From positions 1 through 64,000 of the forward strand of contig NZ_JAVJQE010000007.1 in the NCBI RefSeq assembly GCF_040218065.1: a DNA stretch of 64,000 nucleotides. The letters are read 5' to 3'. The DNA is from Marivibrio sp040218065. GTDB lineage: Bacteria > Pseudomonadota > Alphaproteobacteria > UBA8366 > Aestuariispiraceae. Every line of letters begins with the position of its first letter. Within the stretch, counting starts at the first letter, position 1. Made by a program: the position numbers and the translations under genes. Below, one piece after another: positions 54,541 to 64,000 of this stretch. The notes under the pieces are model-generated. The model saw nothing but the letters and a program-made list of their open reading frames with translations. It ran no database searches and was not told the DNA's origin.

Positions 54541-56133
54541 TCAAAACGCCAACGGCTTCGCCTGGATGACCTGCGGCAGGGCGCGGATCTTCTCCAGCAC
54601 CGAAGGCTCGACCTCCCCGTCGGTGGCGATCAGCGCGATGGCGTCGCCGCCTTGGGCCGCGCGGCCCAGATGGAAGGTGGCGATGTTGACGCCGGCGTCG
54701 CCCAGGAGCGTGCCAAGGCCGCCGATCAGCCCCGGCTCGTCCTTGTTGGTGATGTAGAGCATGTGGGCGGTCAGCTCCGCCTCGATCGCGATGTCCTTGA
54801 TCGAGACGATGCGCGGCAGGCCGCCGCCGAACAGCGTGCCGGCGATCGAGCGGGTGAAGCGTTCGGTCTCCACCGTGATGCGGATCAGCGTGTTGTAGTC
54901 GCCGGGGCGTTCATGGACCGTCTCAGAGACGTCGATCCCGCGGTCCTTCGCGAAGACCGGGGCGTTCACCATGTTGACCGCGTCCGAGAAGGGCTTCATC
55001 AGCTCCGCCAGCGCGGCCTGGACCAGCGGCTTGACGTTGAGCTTCGCGACCGCGCCCTCGAACTCCACGGTCACGGATTTGAGCCCGGTCTCCGTCACCT
55101 GACCCGCGAAGGAGCCGAGCTGGCAGGCGAGCTTCATGTAGGGCTTCAGGCGCGGCGCGTCCTCCGCCGTAATCGAGGGCATGTTGAGCGCGTTGGTCAC
55201 GGCGCCGGTCAGCAGATAGTCCGCCATCTGCTCGGCCACCTGAACGGCGACGTTTTCCTGCGCCTCCTCGGTCGCCGCGCCCAGATGGGGCGTGCAGACC
55301 ATGTTGGGCTTGCCGAACAGCACGTTCTCGCGCGCCGGCTCGTCGACGAAGACGTCGAAGGCGGCGCCGGCGACCTTGCCGCTTTCCAGCGCGTCGGCCA
55401 GCGCCTGCTCGTCGACGATCCCGCCGCGCGCGCAATTGACGATGCGCACGCCGTCCTTGCACCGGGCGAGGGCATCCGCGTCCAACAGATTGCGGGTGGA
55501 CTCGGTGAGCGGCGTGTGGATGGTGATGAAATCGGCTTTGGCCAGCAGCGCGTCGAACGCGACCTTCTCCACCCCCATCGCCTTGGCGCGTTCGTCCGAC
55601 AGGAACGGGTCGTAGGCGGCGACCTTCATCTTCAGACCCTGCGCGCGGTCGGCGACGATGGAGCCGATATTGCCGACGCCGATCAACCCCAGGGTCTTGC
55701 CGTAGAGCTCCGCCCCCATGAAGCGGGATTTCTCCCACTTGCCGGCCTGGGTGGAGGCGTCGGCGGCGGGGATCTGGCGCGCGCAGGCCATCATCATGGC
55801 GATCGCATGTTCGGCCGTCGTGATGGAATTGCCGAACGGCGTGTTCATCACCACCACGCCCGCCTCGGTCGCGGCCTCCAGGTCGATATTGTCGACGCCG
55901 ATGCCGGCGCGCCCGACCACCTGCAGGCGCCCTTCGCCGGACTTCAGCACGTCGGCGGTCACCTTGCTGGCGGAGCGCACGGCGAGGCCGTCATAGTCCT
56001 TGATCCGCGCGACGAGCTCTTCGGCGGGCAGGCCGGGCTCGAAGTCGACCTCGACTCCGCGGCGCTCGAAGACCTCCAGCGCGCGGGGGCTCAACTTGTC
56101 GGAGATCAGCACTTTCGGCGCGTCGGCGGCCAT
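54541..56133 (-). CDS. serA: D-3-phosphoglycerate dehydrogenase
   Basis: 530 aa, the long type. It oxidises 3-phosphoglycerate to 3-phosphohydroxypyruvate with NAD, the first step of serine synthesis. NAD-binding GxGxxG is LIGVGNIGS, the substrate RSASKV and catalytic H-E pair (HLGAATEEAQ) are seen, then an intervening (ASB-like) domain about 320-450 and a C-terminal ACT domain (about 455-530, ITNKDEPGLIGGLG). It lies 42 bp after serC. Confidence 0.96.
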   Translation of the reverse strand: MAADAPKVLISDKLSPRALEVFERRGVEVDFEPGLPAEELVARIKDYDGLAVRSASKVTADVLKSGEGRLQVVGRAGIGVDNIDLEAATEAGVVVMNTPFGNSITTAEHAIAMMMACARQIPAADASTQAGKWEKSRFMGAELYGKTLGLIGVGNIGSIVADRAQGLKMKVAAYDPFLSDERAKAMGVEKVAFDALLAKADFITIHTPLTESTRNLLDADALARCKDGVRIVNCARGGIVDEQALADALESGKVAGAAFDVFVDEPARENVLFGKPNMVCTPHLGAATEEAQENVAVQVAEQMADYLLTGAVTNALNMPSITAEDAPRLKPYMKLACQLGSFAGQVTETGLKSVTVEFEGAVAKLNVKPLVQAALAELMKPFSDAVNMVNAPVFAKDRGIDVSETVHERPGDYNTLIRITVETERFTRSIAGTLFGGGLPRIVSIKDIAIEAELTAHMLYITNKDEPGLIGGLGTLLGDAGVNIATFHLGRAAQGGDAIALIATDGEVEPSVLEKIRALPQVIQAKPLAF

Positions 56134-56175
56134 GGTTCGGTCAATCCTCGCGTGGTGTGTCGGGGTCTGTCGGGA

Positions 56176-57345
<1,170 letters not shown>

Positions 57346-57420
57346 GGGCGAAGCGCTCCTTCGGGTTGGAGACGGCGTGACGCGCCGGGCCGGAAAACCG
57401 GGACGCGCGCGGCGCGAAAG
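57346..57420 (-). ncRNA. Candidate serC leader RNA (5' UTR structure)
   Basis: Reading on the minus strand, a long stem CGCGCC/GGCGCG (57416-57411 with 57386-57381) encloses a CCGG-TTTT-CCGG hairpin. A second element, CTCC/GGAG (57371-57368 with 57359-57356), can hide the Shine-Dalgarno AGGAG of serC. A serC leader motif is known upstream of serC in alphaproteobacteria (Rfam serC). Match to that family by consensus was not tested. Confidence 0.45.
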
Positions 57421-57651
57421 CTATGGCGCGGGCGACGGCGAATCAACGCCCTTTTTGTCGCTGATACGGGAAAAACCGTCGCTTTCGGCCCGGCCGGACC
57501 GTTCGAACGCTTTTCCCTCCCCGGACCGCCCTGTTATAGTTTTGTGACATGCAGAGACGCCGGCCGCCAGACGCCGGCCCAACCAGGGCGGGACGGGAGA
57601 GCTGTCGGGGCGAGGGTCGTCCAGACCGCCGCCGAACCGGGAGAAACGCCG
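57421..57651. other. Intergenic region between divergent serC and the CBS gene
   Basis: The gap between serC and the CBS gene is 306 bp including the serC leader. The rest carries TTATAGT near 57534, possibly the -10 of the CBS gene promoter, and the CBS ribosome-binding site GGGAGAAA at 57640. On the other strand the serC promoter should lie between about 57420 and 57520. No gene is visible. Confidence 0.45.
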
Positions 57652-58089
57652 ATGTCCAACCGACCGCTTGAAGACATGCTGCGCGGCCGCACGGCCGTGT
57701 CCGTCGCCCCGGACGCGAGCGTCACGGACGCCGTCCGGGTGATGACCGCGAACGACGTCGGCGCCGTGCTGGTGATGCAGGACGGCGCGTTGAAGGGAAT
57801 CTTCACCGAACGCGATCTGCTGCGTCGCGTGGTCGCGCAAGGGCGCGATCCCGCCGCCACCGCCGTCTCCGACGCCATGACCACCGAAGTCGTCGCCCTC
57901 GACGCCAAACACAAGGGCTACGAAGCCTTCCAGCTGATGCATTTCAGCGATGTCGGCCATGTGGTGGTGACCGGTCTCCCCGACGCGGCCGGCTTCGGCG
58001 TGGTGTCGATCCGCGACTTTCCGCCCGGCGATCTGTGCCGTTTCGAAACGGAGCTCGAGTTCGAAGACCACCTCTGGCAGGTCGTCTAG
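57652..58089 (+). CDS. Stand-alone CBS-pair protein
   Basis: 145 aa consisting of two CBS motifs (about 10-60 and 75-135), with GVLVM-like AVLVMQDGALKGIFTERDLLRR in the first. Such proteins bind adenine nucleotides and can regulate partner proteins. No catalytic domain. GGGAGAAACGCCG precedes the ATG at 57652. It converges with folK (10 bp). Confidence 0.9.
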   Translation: MSNRPLEDMLRGRTAVSVAPDASVTDAVRVMTANDVGAVLVMQDGALKGIFTERDLLRRVVAQGRDPAATAVSDAMTTEVVALDAKHKGYEAFQLMHFSDVGHVVVTGLPDAAGFGVVSIRDFPPGDLCRFETELEFEDHLWQVV

Positions 58090-58099
58090 CCCGTCGCGC

Positions 58100-58606
58100 T
58101 CAGCCGAGCGTCGGCGGCGAGGCCGGCCGCACCGTCTCGCGCCCCGGCGCCGCGGCCAGCATCTCAGCGACCGTCCGGCCGGTTCGCGGATCGCGCCGCT
58201 CCGGCGCGACGTCCGCCGCCGGGATCAGCACGAAGGCGCGCTCGGCGATCCGCGGATGCGGGATTTCCAGCCCCGGCGCGTCGACGATCCGATCGCCGTA
58301 ATAGAGGATGTCGAGATCGATCGCGCGCGGGCCGTTGCGAAAGGTCTCCACCCGACCGACCGCCGCCTCGATCGCCTTCAGTCGGGCCAGCAGATTTTCG
58401 GGCGTAAGGGCGCTCGTCCCGCGCAGCGCCATATTCAGGAAAGCCGGCTGATCTGCGACGTACATCGGCGCCGTCTCATAGACCCGGCTTTGTGCGGCGA
58501 CGGCGATCGCCGGCGGCAGCGCCTCGATGGCGGCGCGCAGATTCGCGCGGCGATCGCCCTGATTGCTGCCCAGCGCGAGCAGGATCTCGACCCCCTTATC
58601 CGTCAT
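58100..58606 (-). CDS. folK: 2-amino-4-hydroxy-6-hydroxymethyldihydropteridine pyrophosphokinase
   Basis: 168 aa. It transfers pyrophosphate from ATP to the pterin in folate synthesis. LLALGSNQGDR and the signature RNGPRAIDLDILYYG are both present with HPRIAERAFVL. It follows folP with 4 bp between stop and start, so the pair forms an operon. Confidence 0.95.
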   Translation of the reverse strand: MTDKGVEILLALGSNQGDRRANLRAAIEALPPAIAVAAQSRVYETAPMYVADQPAFLNMALRGTSALTPENLLARLKAIEAAVGRVETFRNGPRAIDLDILYYGDRIVDAPGLEIPHPRIAERAFVLIPAADVAPERRDPRTGRTVAEMLAAAPGRETVRPASPPTLG

Positions 58607-58610
58607 CCCG

Positions 58611-59489
58611 TCAAGCCTCCGCCGTCAGGATCGCGCGGGTCATGCGCATCACCTGATTCATCCGGCGGACGTCGTGGACGCGGATCACGTCGGCCCCGCG
58701 CAGAACGCCGACCATGGTCGTCGCCGCCGTTCCGTCGACCCGTTCGTCCGCCGGCACGTCCAAAACCTTGCCGATGAAGCTTTTGCGGCTGGCGCCCAGT
58801 AACACCGGGAAGCCCAGCGCCTTTACATGATCCAGCGCGTTAATCAGCACCATGTTCTGCCGCACCGTCTTGCCGAAGCCGACGCCGGGGTCGAGCAGGA
58901 TCTTCTCCCGCCGGACGCCGGCCGCCAGCGCCGCCTCGGCCAACGCCTGCAGTTCGGCCAACACTTCCGGCAAGAAATCGCCGTAGTCGGGCGCGACGTA
59001 GCTGGCGCCGAGCCGCCGGTCGATCTCTGCATGGCCGGGCTTGGAGCGATTGTGCATCAGCACGATCGGACAGCCGCGCGCGGCCGCGAGCGAGAGCATC
59101 CCCTCGTCGGCGCGCCCGCCCCAGACGTCGTTGATCCAGTCCGCGCCGGCGTCGAGCGCGGCGGCGGCTGTTTCGGCCTTGAAGCTGTCGATCGAGATTA
59201 CGGCGTCGGGAAACCGCGCGCGGATCGCGGCGATCGCCGGGGCGGTTCGGTCGATCTCCTGTTGGACGGAGACCGGCTCCGCGCCCGGGCGGGTGCTTTC
59301 CCCGCCGAGGTCCAGGATGGCGGCGCCGTCGGTGAGAAAACCGGCGGCCTGATCCACTGCGGCGGCGACGATGTCGCGTTCCCGCGCAAGCCCGTCGCCC
59401 GAGAAAGAGTCCGGCGTGACATTCAAGATACCCATGAGCTGCGGCTCGCCCTGGAAGTCCAGACGGCGGATCGCGACGGGATCGGTCAT
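58611..59489 (-). CDS. folP: Dihydropteroate synthase
   Basis: 292 aa. It condenses the activated pterin with p-aminobenzoate. GILNVTPDSFSGDG and DLGGESTRPGA are the DHPS signatures, and the C-terminal RVHDVR segment holds the binding loop. Sulfonamide target. It is expressed with folK and diverges from folB. Confidence 0.95.
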   Translation of the reverse strand: MTDPVAIRRLDFQGEPQLMGILNVTPDSFSGDGLARERDIVAAAVDQAAGFLTDGAAILDLGGESTRPGAEPVSVQQEIDRTAPAIAAIRARFPDAVISIDSFKAETAAAALDAGADWINDVWGGRADEGMLSLAAARGCPIVLMHNRSKPGHAEIDRRLGASYVAPDYGDFLPEVLAELQALAEAALAAGVRREKILLDPGVGFGKTVRQNMVLINALDHVKALGFPVLLGASRKSFIGKVLDVPADERVDGTAATTMVGVLRGADVIRVHDVRRMNQVMRMTRAILTAEA

Positions 59490-59674
59490 GGCCGGCGGCC
59501 CTTTCGGCTGCGCCGCGCGCCCCGGCTGGCGCGCCGGGATTGTTCGCGCATCGGCTTTTGGCTACTGTTCGCCCGGTCGTGCGGGACGGCGCTTGGGGTT
59601 ACACGAGGCGCTCCCGTTTGCAAAGAGACCGCGCGCCGCATGTCGCGGCGCGTCAGACGTGAGGATTGCCGCCC

Positions 59675-60169
59675 ATGCGCATCGTGTCCGACAGCACCGC
59701 GCCCATCACCGCCGGCGCGGCGCTGGAGAGCGAGTCCCAGAGCCTGCGACGGGAACCCTTCCGCCGCACCGGCGAGGAGCAGCACGCGCAGAGCGCGCCG
59801 GCGCCGGTCTACCGCATCCTGGTGCGCGACCTCGACATCGCCTGGTCGATCGGCGTGTTCGATCACGAGCATGAAACCGTGCAGCCGATCCGCATCAACC
59901 TGGAGCTCGATGCGAGCGACCTAGAGGATTGGGAGGCGGACGACTACACGGCCGTCCCCTGCTACGCCCGGATCGCCGAGCGCATCCGCGCCATGGCCGC
60001 GGAGGGGCATGTCCGCCTGGTCGAAACGCTGGCCCATCGCATCGCCGGCATCTGCCTGGAAGACCCGCGCATAGAACGCGCCCGGGTGCGCGTCGAGAAG
60101 CCGGAAGCGCTCAAGAACGCGGGCTCGGTCGGCGTCGAGGTCGAGCGCAGCCGCCCGCCCTCGCGCTGA
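59675..60169 (+). CDS. folB: Dihydroneopterin aldolase with N-terminal extension
   Basis: 164 aa. The FolB T-fold lies at about 45-160, with YRILVRDLDIAWSIGVFDHE at its start (Glu of the pterin-binding site) and a Lys in the VRVEKPEA segment. The normal enzyme is about 120 aa; the first 45 residues are an extra hydrophilic stretch. GAGGA lies 9 bases before the ATG. It is divergent from folP-folK, so the three pterin genes share one locus. Confidence 0.88.
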   Translation: MRIVSDSTAPITAGAALESESQSLRREPFRRTGEEQHAQSAPAPVYRILVRDLDIAWSIGVFDHEHETVQPIRINLELDASDLEDWEADDYTAVPCYARIAERIRAMAAEGHVRLVETLAHRIAGICLEDPRIERARVRVEKPEALKNAGSVGVEVERSRPPSR

Positions 60170-60426
60170 GCGGCGACCCGATCGCGAATCACTTGGTGAA
60201 AAGACGCCCGCCGGCCGCGCCGGCTGGGTCGATCGACCCTGTGCGTCGCACCCGTTTCGTGCGCGTCTTGTTCAAATATGGCGAGTCAAAGACGCCCGAC
60301 GCCGCCCGCCCGATTCCGCTTCACCCCCGGTCGCGTTCGGACACTCCCCCTACGAAATATGCGCAATTGCATCGCCGCCTCCCCTGTATATAGCATTTTC
60401 AATCGGAAACGACCGAGGGGTCCCCG
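60170..60426. promoter_or_regulatory. Gap upstream of the ankyrin gene with promoter-like boxes
   Basis: The gap is AT-rich near its end. TTGCAT (about 60367) and TATAGC (about 60389) are separated by 16 bases, with a possible extended -10 (TGTATATAGC). The inverted repeat ATGC-GCAATT-GCAT overlaps the -35. GAGGGG at 60414 is the ribosome-binding site of the ankyrin gene. Confidence 0.4.
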
Positions 60427-63330
60427 ATGGGGGGCCGAACGGACCGAAAGCCTATGGCCGAGCGAGAACAGAGCGGCGGCGCCGTCGGCCGGGTCTTCTG
60501 GATTCAGGGCCGGACGGGCGTCTATTGGCAGAACCTGGAGCATGACGAGGACGGCCAGCGGGCGATCGCGCGGCTGGGCGAACTCGTCGGCGACGGGCGC
60601 TATGACGAACTGCGCCTGATTCAGGCCGAGATTTCGCCGATCACCGGGGCGAGCGACTATCTCCACATCGTCACCGTTCGCGACGGGCGCGTCCTCGCGC
60701 CGAACCAGGACGAGTTCGCAAGCCGCGGCCCTTACGCCGAGGCCGAGGCGGAGAGCGCGCCGGAGGAGATGCCGCAGTTGCTCCTCTGGCCGGAGGCCGA
60801 CGACCCAGACGATCCGGCGCGCCAGCACGCGCTGCCGCTGACCGACCCGGCCGGCGCAAATCTGAGCGCCCCGTCGGCCAAGCCCGGCCCGCCGACGCCC
60901 GGCCGCGGCGCCGAGCGGCGCCTCGAGGACGGCAGTTGGGACATCGGCGGCTGGCGCATCTCGGACGAGGCGCACGCCGCCCTCGCCGCGGCCCGAGAGG
61001 AGCGCGCAGAGCGCGACGAGGGCGAGACGGCGACGGAGCGCGCGTCCGGCGGCCTGGCGGTGGAGGCGGAAGACGCCGCGGTTTTCGGCCATCGCCGCGC
61101 GGGCGGCGCGCGCGCAAGTCGACCGCGCCGCAACGATCCGAACGCCGCGCCGCGTCGCGCCGGCGGCGCGCGGCGGCTGATCCCCGAAAGCCCGGGCCGG
61201 CGTTTCGCCTTGTTGAGCGGGGTCTTCGCGGGGGCGGTCGCACTCGGCCTGACGCTGGCGGCGTCGGCGCCGGAAAAGGCGGCCCAACTTTACGCCGCCG
61301 CCATCATGGACGTCACCCGCCTCGCCCCGCAACCGAGCCTGGAGGAGGCGGTCGCCGCCGGCGACCTCGCCGCGGTCAGTCGGCGCCTGTCCGCCGGCGC
61401 CGACCCGAACGGCCGCGACCGGGAGGGAGCGCCGCTGCTGCTGCGCGCGGCGCGAAGCGGCAATCTGCAGACGGTGACCCTGCTGCTGCAAGCCGGGGCC
61501 GACCCGACGCTGCCGGGACCCGACGGCCGCACCGTCCTGCACCGAGCGGCCGCCGAGGGTCGCGCGCTCGCGCTCGCCCGGATGCTGGACGCGGGCGCGC
61601 CGGTCGACCTCGCGGGCGGCGTCTACGGCTGCCTCACGCCCTTGGCGTTGGCGGCGGCCAACGGCAAGCCCCGCGCGGCGAGCCTGCTGGCCGAACGCGG
61701 CGCCTCGCTGGCGCCCCAGCCGAACTGCGACGCCGGCCCGATGGAAATCGCGGCCGGCCATCCGCCCGTGCTGGCCCGGCTCGAGCAGATTCGCGCCGAG
61801 CGTGAAGCGCTGTTGCGCCTAGCCGCCGGTCCGCGCCCTCCGCTCCAGGCCCCGACGACGACGCCGACGCTGACCGACGCGGGCGAAGCGCCGGAGACGC
61901 CTTCCGCCCCGGTCGCCGCCCCGCTGGGGCAAGTCGCCGCCCTCAGCCTGCAAGAGACGGTCGTCGACCCGCCGCCGATCGTCGGCAACGATCTGCTGGA
62001 TGAGGCGATCGGGGCGGCGAGCGATCCGGCGCCCTCGGCGCCGGCCGCCCGACCGCCCGGTCAATCCGGCGCGTCCCAGCCCGCCGCACCCCAGTCCGTC
62101 GCACCCCAGCCCGCCGCATCCCAGTTGGCCGCGCCCCAAGTCGACGCGGCGCGCGACGGCCGGGCGCCCAGCATGGAGGACCCCGACGCGCCGCTTGAGA
62201 CGGTGGAGGTGGCCGCCCTTGAGGTGAAGGCTGCGCCGCCGCCCGCCCCTCCCGTCATGCCGCGGATCAAGCCCGACCCGCCGCCGGCGTCCGCGGCCGC
62301 GCCGTCGGCGCCGCCTTCGCAGCCGGTTACGCCCGATACGCTGGCGGCGCGCATCGCCACCGCCATCGACCGCGGCGAGGCGGGCGAGGTCGCGCGGCTC
62401 GCCGATCAGTTGGGCCGCACCCAGTTGGCGGCGCTGACCACGGTGGCGGACGACCGCTACGGGGCGGGCGAACGCGCGTTGGTCGACCATGCCGTGCTGC
62501 GGGGGCGCCGTCGCATCGCCGATATGTTGATCGAGCGCGGCCTGGCCCCCACGCCCGTCGCCCTGCACGCCGCCGTGGCCAACGCCGATCGGCCCGAACT
62601 CGCGGGAACGGCGGCGTGGCTCGTCGAGCGCGGGGTCGACGTGAATGCGCGGCATGAGGGGCTGACCCCGCTGATGCGGGCGGCGCTGCGCGGACGCGCC
62701 GATCTGGCGGAAACGCTGCTTGCCGCCGGCGCCGATCCGGGCGCGGCGACCGAGGACGGGCGCGTAGCCTCCGATTTCGCCCGGCGCGCCGGGCGACCGG
62801 CCCTGCAGGAGACGCTGCTGCTGGCCGCGCAGGAGGAGCGCTATCGCGCGCTGATGCTGGGCTTCAGTTGGACCGACACGCTGGCGAGCCTCGATCAGCG
62901 CACGGAAGTCTGCAAGGACATCGGCGACGACTTCACCGCGTGCAAGCTGCAGACGGACCCCTGGCTGGACGATGCGGCGGTGGTGGTCGGGCAGTTCGAC
63001 CGGCGCGCGGGCGACCGGCTGGTCGCCTTGCAGATCGACAGCCGCCCCTTCACCGACCCGACCGCCGCTAAACGGCGCTTCGAGGAGGTGGCGAGCGCGA
63101 TCGAGAGCCGCCTGCCGAGCGATCACGGCGGCTTCACCAACCGGCGCGCGCCCGACGGCGGCTCGTTCTTCCGCGCGCTGCGGCCTGAGATCAATCAGGG
63201 CGCCTATTTCGGCTATTGGCCGGACCACGACCGCGCGCGGCCGGTCTTCGTGCATCTGAAGCTGGCGGGGATCGACGACGCGCGGGGCTTCTACCGCATC
63301 GTCATCGGCAATCCGTTCCGGGCGAGCTAG
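60427..63330 (+). CDS. Large membrane protein with two blocks of ankyrin repeats
   Basis: 967 aa. Residues about 15-100 form an unknown N-terminal domain (GRVFWIQGRTGVYWQNLEH start), followed by a charged linker. One membrane helix lies at about 262-282 (LLSGVFAGAVALGLTLAAS). A first ankyrin block (about 305-440), a Pro/Ala/Gln linker with pentapeptide repeats (about 475-640), a second ankyrin block (about 665-795) and a C-terminal domain (about 800-967) follow. Topology places the ankyrin parts outside the cytoplasm if the N-terminus is inside. The cysteines in EVCKDIG and FTACKLQ may form a disulfide. Function unknown. Confidence 0.78.
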   Translation: MGGRTDRKPMAEREQSGGAVGRVFWIQGRTGVYWQNLEHDEDGQRAIARLGELVGDGRYDELRLIQAEISPITGASDYLHIVTVRDGRVLAPNQDEFASRGPYAEAEAESAPEEMPQLLLWPEADDPDDPARQHALPLTDPAGANLSAPSAKPGPPTPGRGAERRLEDGSWDIGGWRISDEAHAALAAAREERAERDEGETATERASGGLAVEAEDAAVFGHRRAGGARASRPRRNDPNAAPRRAGGARRLIPESPGRRFALLSGVFAGAVALGLTLAASAPEKAAQLYAAAIMDVTRLAPQPSLEEAVAAGDLAAVSRRLSAGADPNGRDREGAPLLLRAARSGNLQTVTLLLQAGADPTLPGPDGRTVLHRAAAEGRALALARMLDAGAPVDLAGGVYGCLTPLALAAANGKPRAASLLAERGASLAPQPNCDAGPMEIAAGHPPVLARLEQIRAEREALLRLAAGPRPPLQAPTTTPTLTDAGEAPETPSAPVAAPLGQVAALSLQETVVDPPPIVGNDLLDEAIGAASDPAPSAPAARPPGQSGASQPAAPQSVAPQPAASQLAAPQVDAARDGRAPSMEDPDAPLETVEVAALEVKAAPPPAPPVMPRIKPDPPPASAAAPSAPPSQPVTPDTLAARIATAIDRGEAGEVARLADQLGRTQLAALTTVADDRYGAGERALVDHAVLRGRRRIADMLIERGLAPTPVALHAAVANADRPELAGTAAWLVERGVDVNARHEGLTPLMRAALRGRADLAETLLAAGADPGAATEDGRVASDFARRAGRPALQETLLLAAQEERYRALMLGFSWTDTLASLDQRTEVCKDIGDDFTACKLQTDPWLDDAAVVVGQFDRRAGDRLVALQIDSRPFTDPTAAKRRFEEVASAIESRLPSDHGGFTNRRAPDGGSFFRALRPEINQGAYFGYWPDHDRARPVFVHLKLAGIDDARGFYRIVIGNPFRAS
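62077..62136 (+). repeat. Four 15-bp tandem repeats encoding Q-x-x-A-P pentapeptides
   Basis: The units at 62077-62091, 62092-62106, 62107-62121 and 62122-62136 each begin CAG and encode QPAAP, QSVAP, QPAAS and QLAAP. They lie inside the linker between the ankyrin blocks of the 967-aa gene and look like a slippage-prone spacer whose length could vary between strains. Confidence 0.85.
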
Positions 63331-64000
63331 GAGCCCTTCGCGGCGGCCAGCATATCGTCCAGCGCGGTGAATTTGCGCCGCACGCGGCCCGCGCCGGCGC
63401 GCTCGGTCTCGGCGGCGTCGATCCGGCCCCAACCTTCCCAATCGACGGGCTGCGCGCCCGCGGCTTGCAGCCGCTCCAGGATCGCGCCGCGGCCCGGCCT
63501 GTCGGCGGGAGCGACTTCCTCGAGCACCTTGTCGGCGACGCCGTGCGCTTCGGCGCGGTTGAGCCCGATCGTCCCGCTCGGCCCGCGCTTGGCCCAACCG
63601 ACGACATAGAGGCCGGCGTCGATGCGCCCTTCGTCATTGGCGAGGCGCCCGCCGTCGGCGTCCACGCCTTCCGGCGCATCGGTACGGTATCCGATGCAGG
63701 AGACGACGAGATCCGCCGGCAGATCGACGTTTTCACCCGCGCCCTCCAGATCGGTCCGCGTGAAGCGCATCGCGGCTACGCGGCCGTCGTCGCCGGCGAC
63801 GCATTCCTCCGGCTGAAGATTGAACAGGAAGCGGATCCGTTTGCGCGCGCTCTTCACCGGCCCGGACGCCAGCTGCTGCAGCGCCGCGAAGCCCGGCGGG
63901 CTTTCTGCCCCCTCGTTGTCGCCCGCGACCAGGGCTGGATCGATCTCGACCGCCGCGTCGGCGAGCTCGCCCAGCTCCAACAGCTCGGTCGGCGTGAACT
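63327..64000 (-). CDS. FprA-type ferredoxin/adrenodoxin NADP reductase, 3' part
   Basis: The C-terminal 223 codons are present; the gene continues past the window edge. The diagnostic segment VVGWAKRGPSGTIGLNR matches the FprA/adrenodoxin reductase type of FAD- and NADPH-binding enzymes, and DLVVSCIGYRTDAP is the typical preceding motif. It transfers electrons between NADPH and ferredoxin-like proteins. Its stop codon overlaps the stop of the ankyrin gene on the other strand, sharing CTAG. Confidence 0.85.
   Translation of the reverse strand, partial: FTPTELLELGELADAAVEIDPALVAGDNEGAESPPGFAALQQLASGPVKSARKRIRFLFNLQPEECVAGDDGRVAAMRFTRTDLEGAGENVDLPADLVVSCIGYRTDAPEGVDADGGRLANDEGRIDAGLYVVGWAKRGPSGTIGLNRAEAHGVADKVLEEVAPADRPGRGAILERLQAAGAQPVDWEGWGRIDAAETERAGAGRVRRKFTALDDMLAAAKGS

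Noticed and set aside
63327..63330. Overlapping stop codons (CTAG) of the ankyrin and FprA genes
   Set aside because: A compact but ordinary convergent arrangement; CTAG is a self-complementary stop on both strands and needs no special explanation.

Overview
The window comes from a GC-rich Gram-negative bacterium, very probably an alphaproteobacterium. Pointers are CobS/CobT-type cobaltochelatase subunits, a BolA/J-domain/cobS neighbourhood, an MmcB-type repair protein, an ScfR-type XRE regulator beside isocitrate lyase, a pcaDCHGB operon, YejABEF, a CycM-like anchored cytochrome c, and LPS genes (hldE, kdsB). Gene density is high and most genes are chromosomal housekeeping or metabolism. I saw no insertion sequence, prophage, rRNA or CRISPR array. 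The one tRNA is tRNA-Arg(CCG). The genus cannot be fixed from this sequence alone.

Layout. 1-653 has no confident gene. 654-11313: an M23 cell-wall endopeptidase; a TetR regulator divergent from an NmrA-like reductase and a DUF1772 membrane protein; an SLC13 transporter; an M14 carboxypeptidase; two MFS transporters flanking a DksA/TraR zinc-finger protein; a YciI-EVE pair. 11353-20911: a membrane cNMP-binding protein, trans-3-hydroxyproline dehydratase, Nudix, Pit phosphate transporter, a core-MetE-like methyltransferase, a PPP phosphatase, hldE, mmcB, an AsmA-like protein and an exported unknown. 21245-24367: FecR, a frameshifted PAS gene, an HdeD-like protein, tRNA-Arg, a secreted HExxH protein and a 31-aa membrane microprotein.

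24735-32504 is the most interesting block. aceA (isocitrate lyase) diverges from an ScfR/RamB-type regulator, and that regulator converges with the end of a compact pcaDCHGB operon that finishes in a BKACE (beta-keto acid cleavage) gene instead of pcaIJ/pcaF. TTTACAA/TTTGTAAA elements fill the aceA-scfR intergenic region, and the same 8-mer occurs once upstream of pcaD. A possible reading is that protocatechuate is taken to beta-ketoadipate, which the BKACE enzyme cleaves with acetyl-CoA to acetoacetate and succinyl-CoA, with one acyl-CoA-responsive regulator linking this to the glyoxylate shunt.

32605-45236: accA; a minus-strand unit of a 46-aa membrane microprotein, a 623-aa secreted protein and xerD; the overlapping aroK-aroB-corC-like unit followed by a DUF2889 gene; an RHH protein; bolA divergent from a J-domain protein; cobS-cobT. 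45504-64000: yejABEF, hisN, cycM-like cytochrome, kdsB, a putative lipoprotein, serC-serA with a candidate serC leader RNA, a CBS protein, folP-folK divergent from folB, a 967-aa membrane ankyrin protein, and the 3' part of an FprA-type ferredoxin-NADP reductase cut by the window edge.
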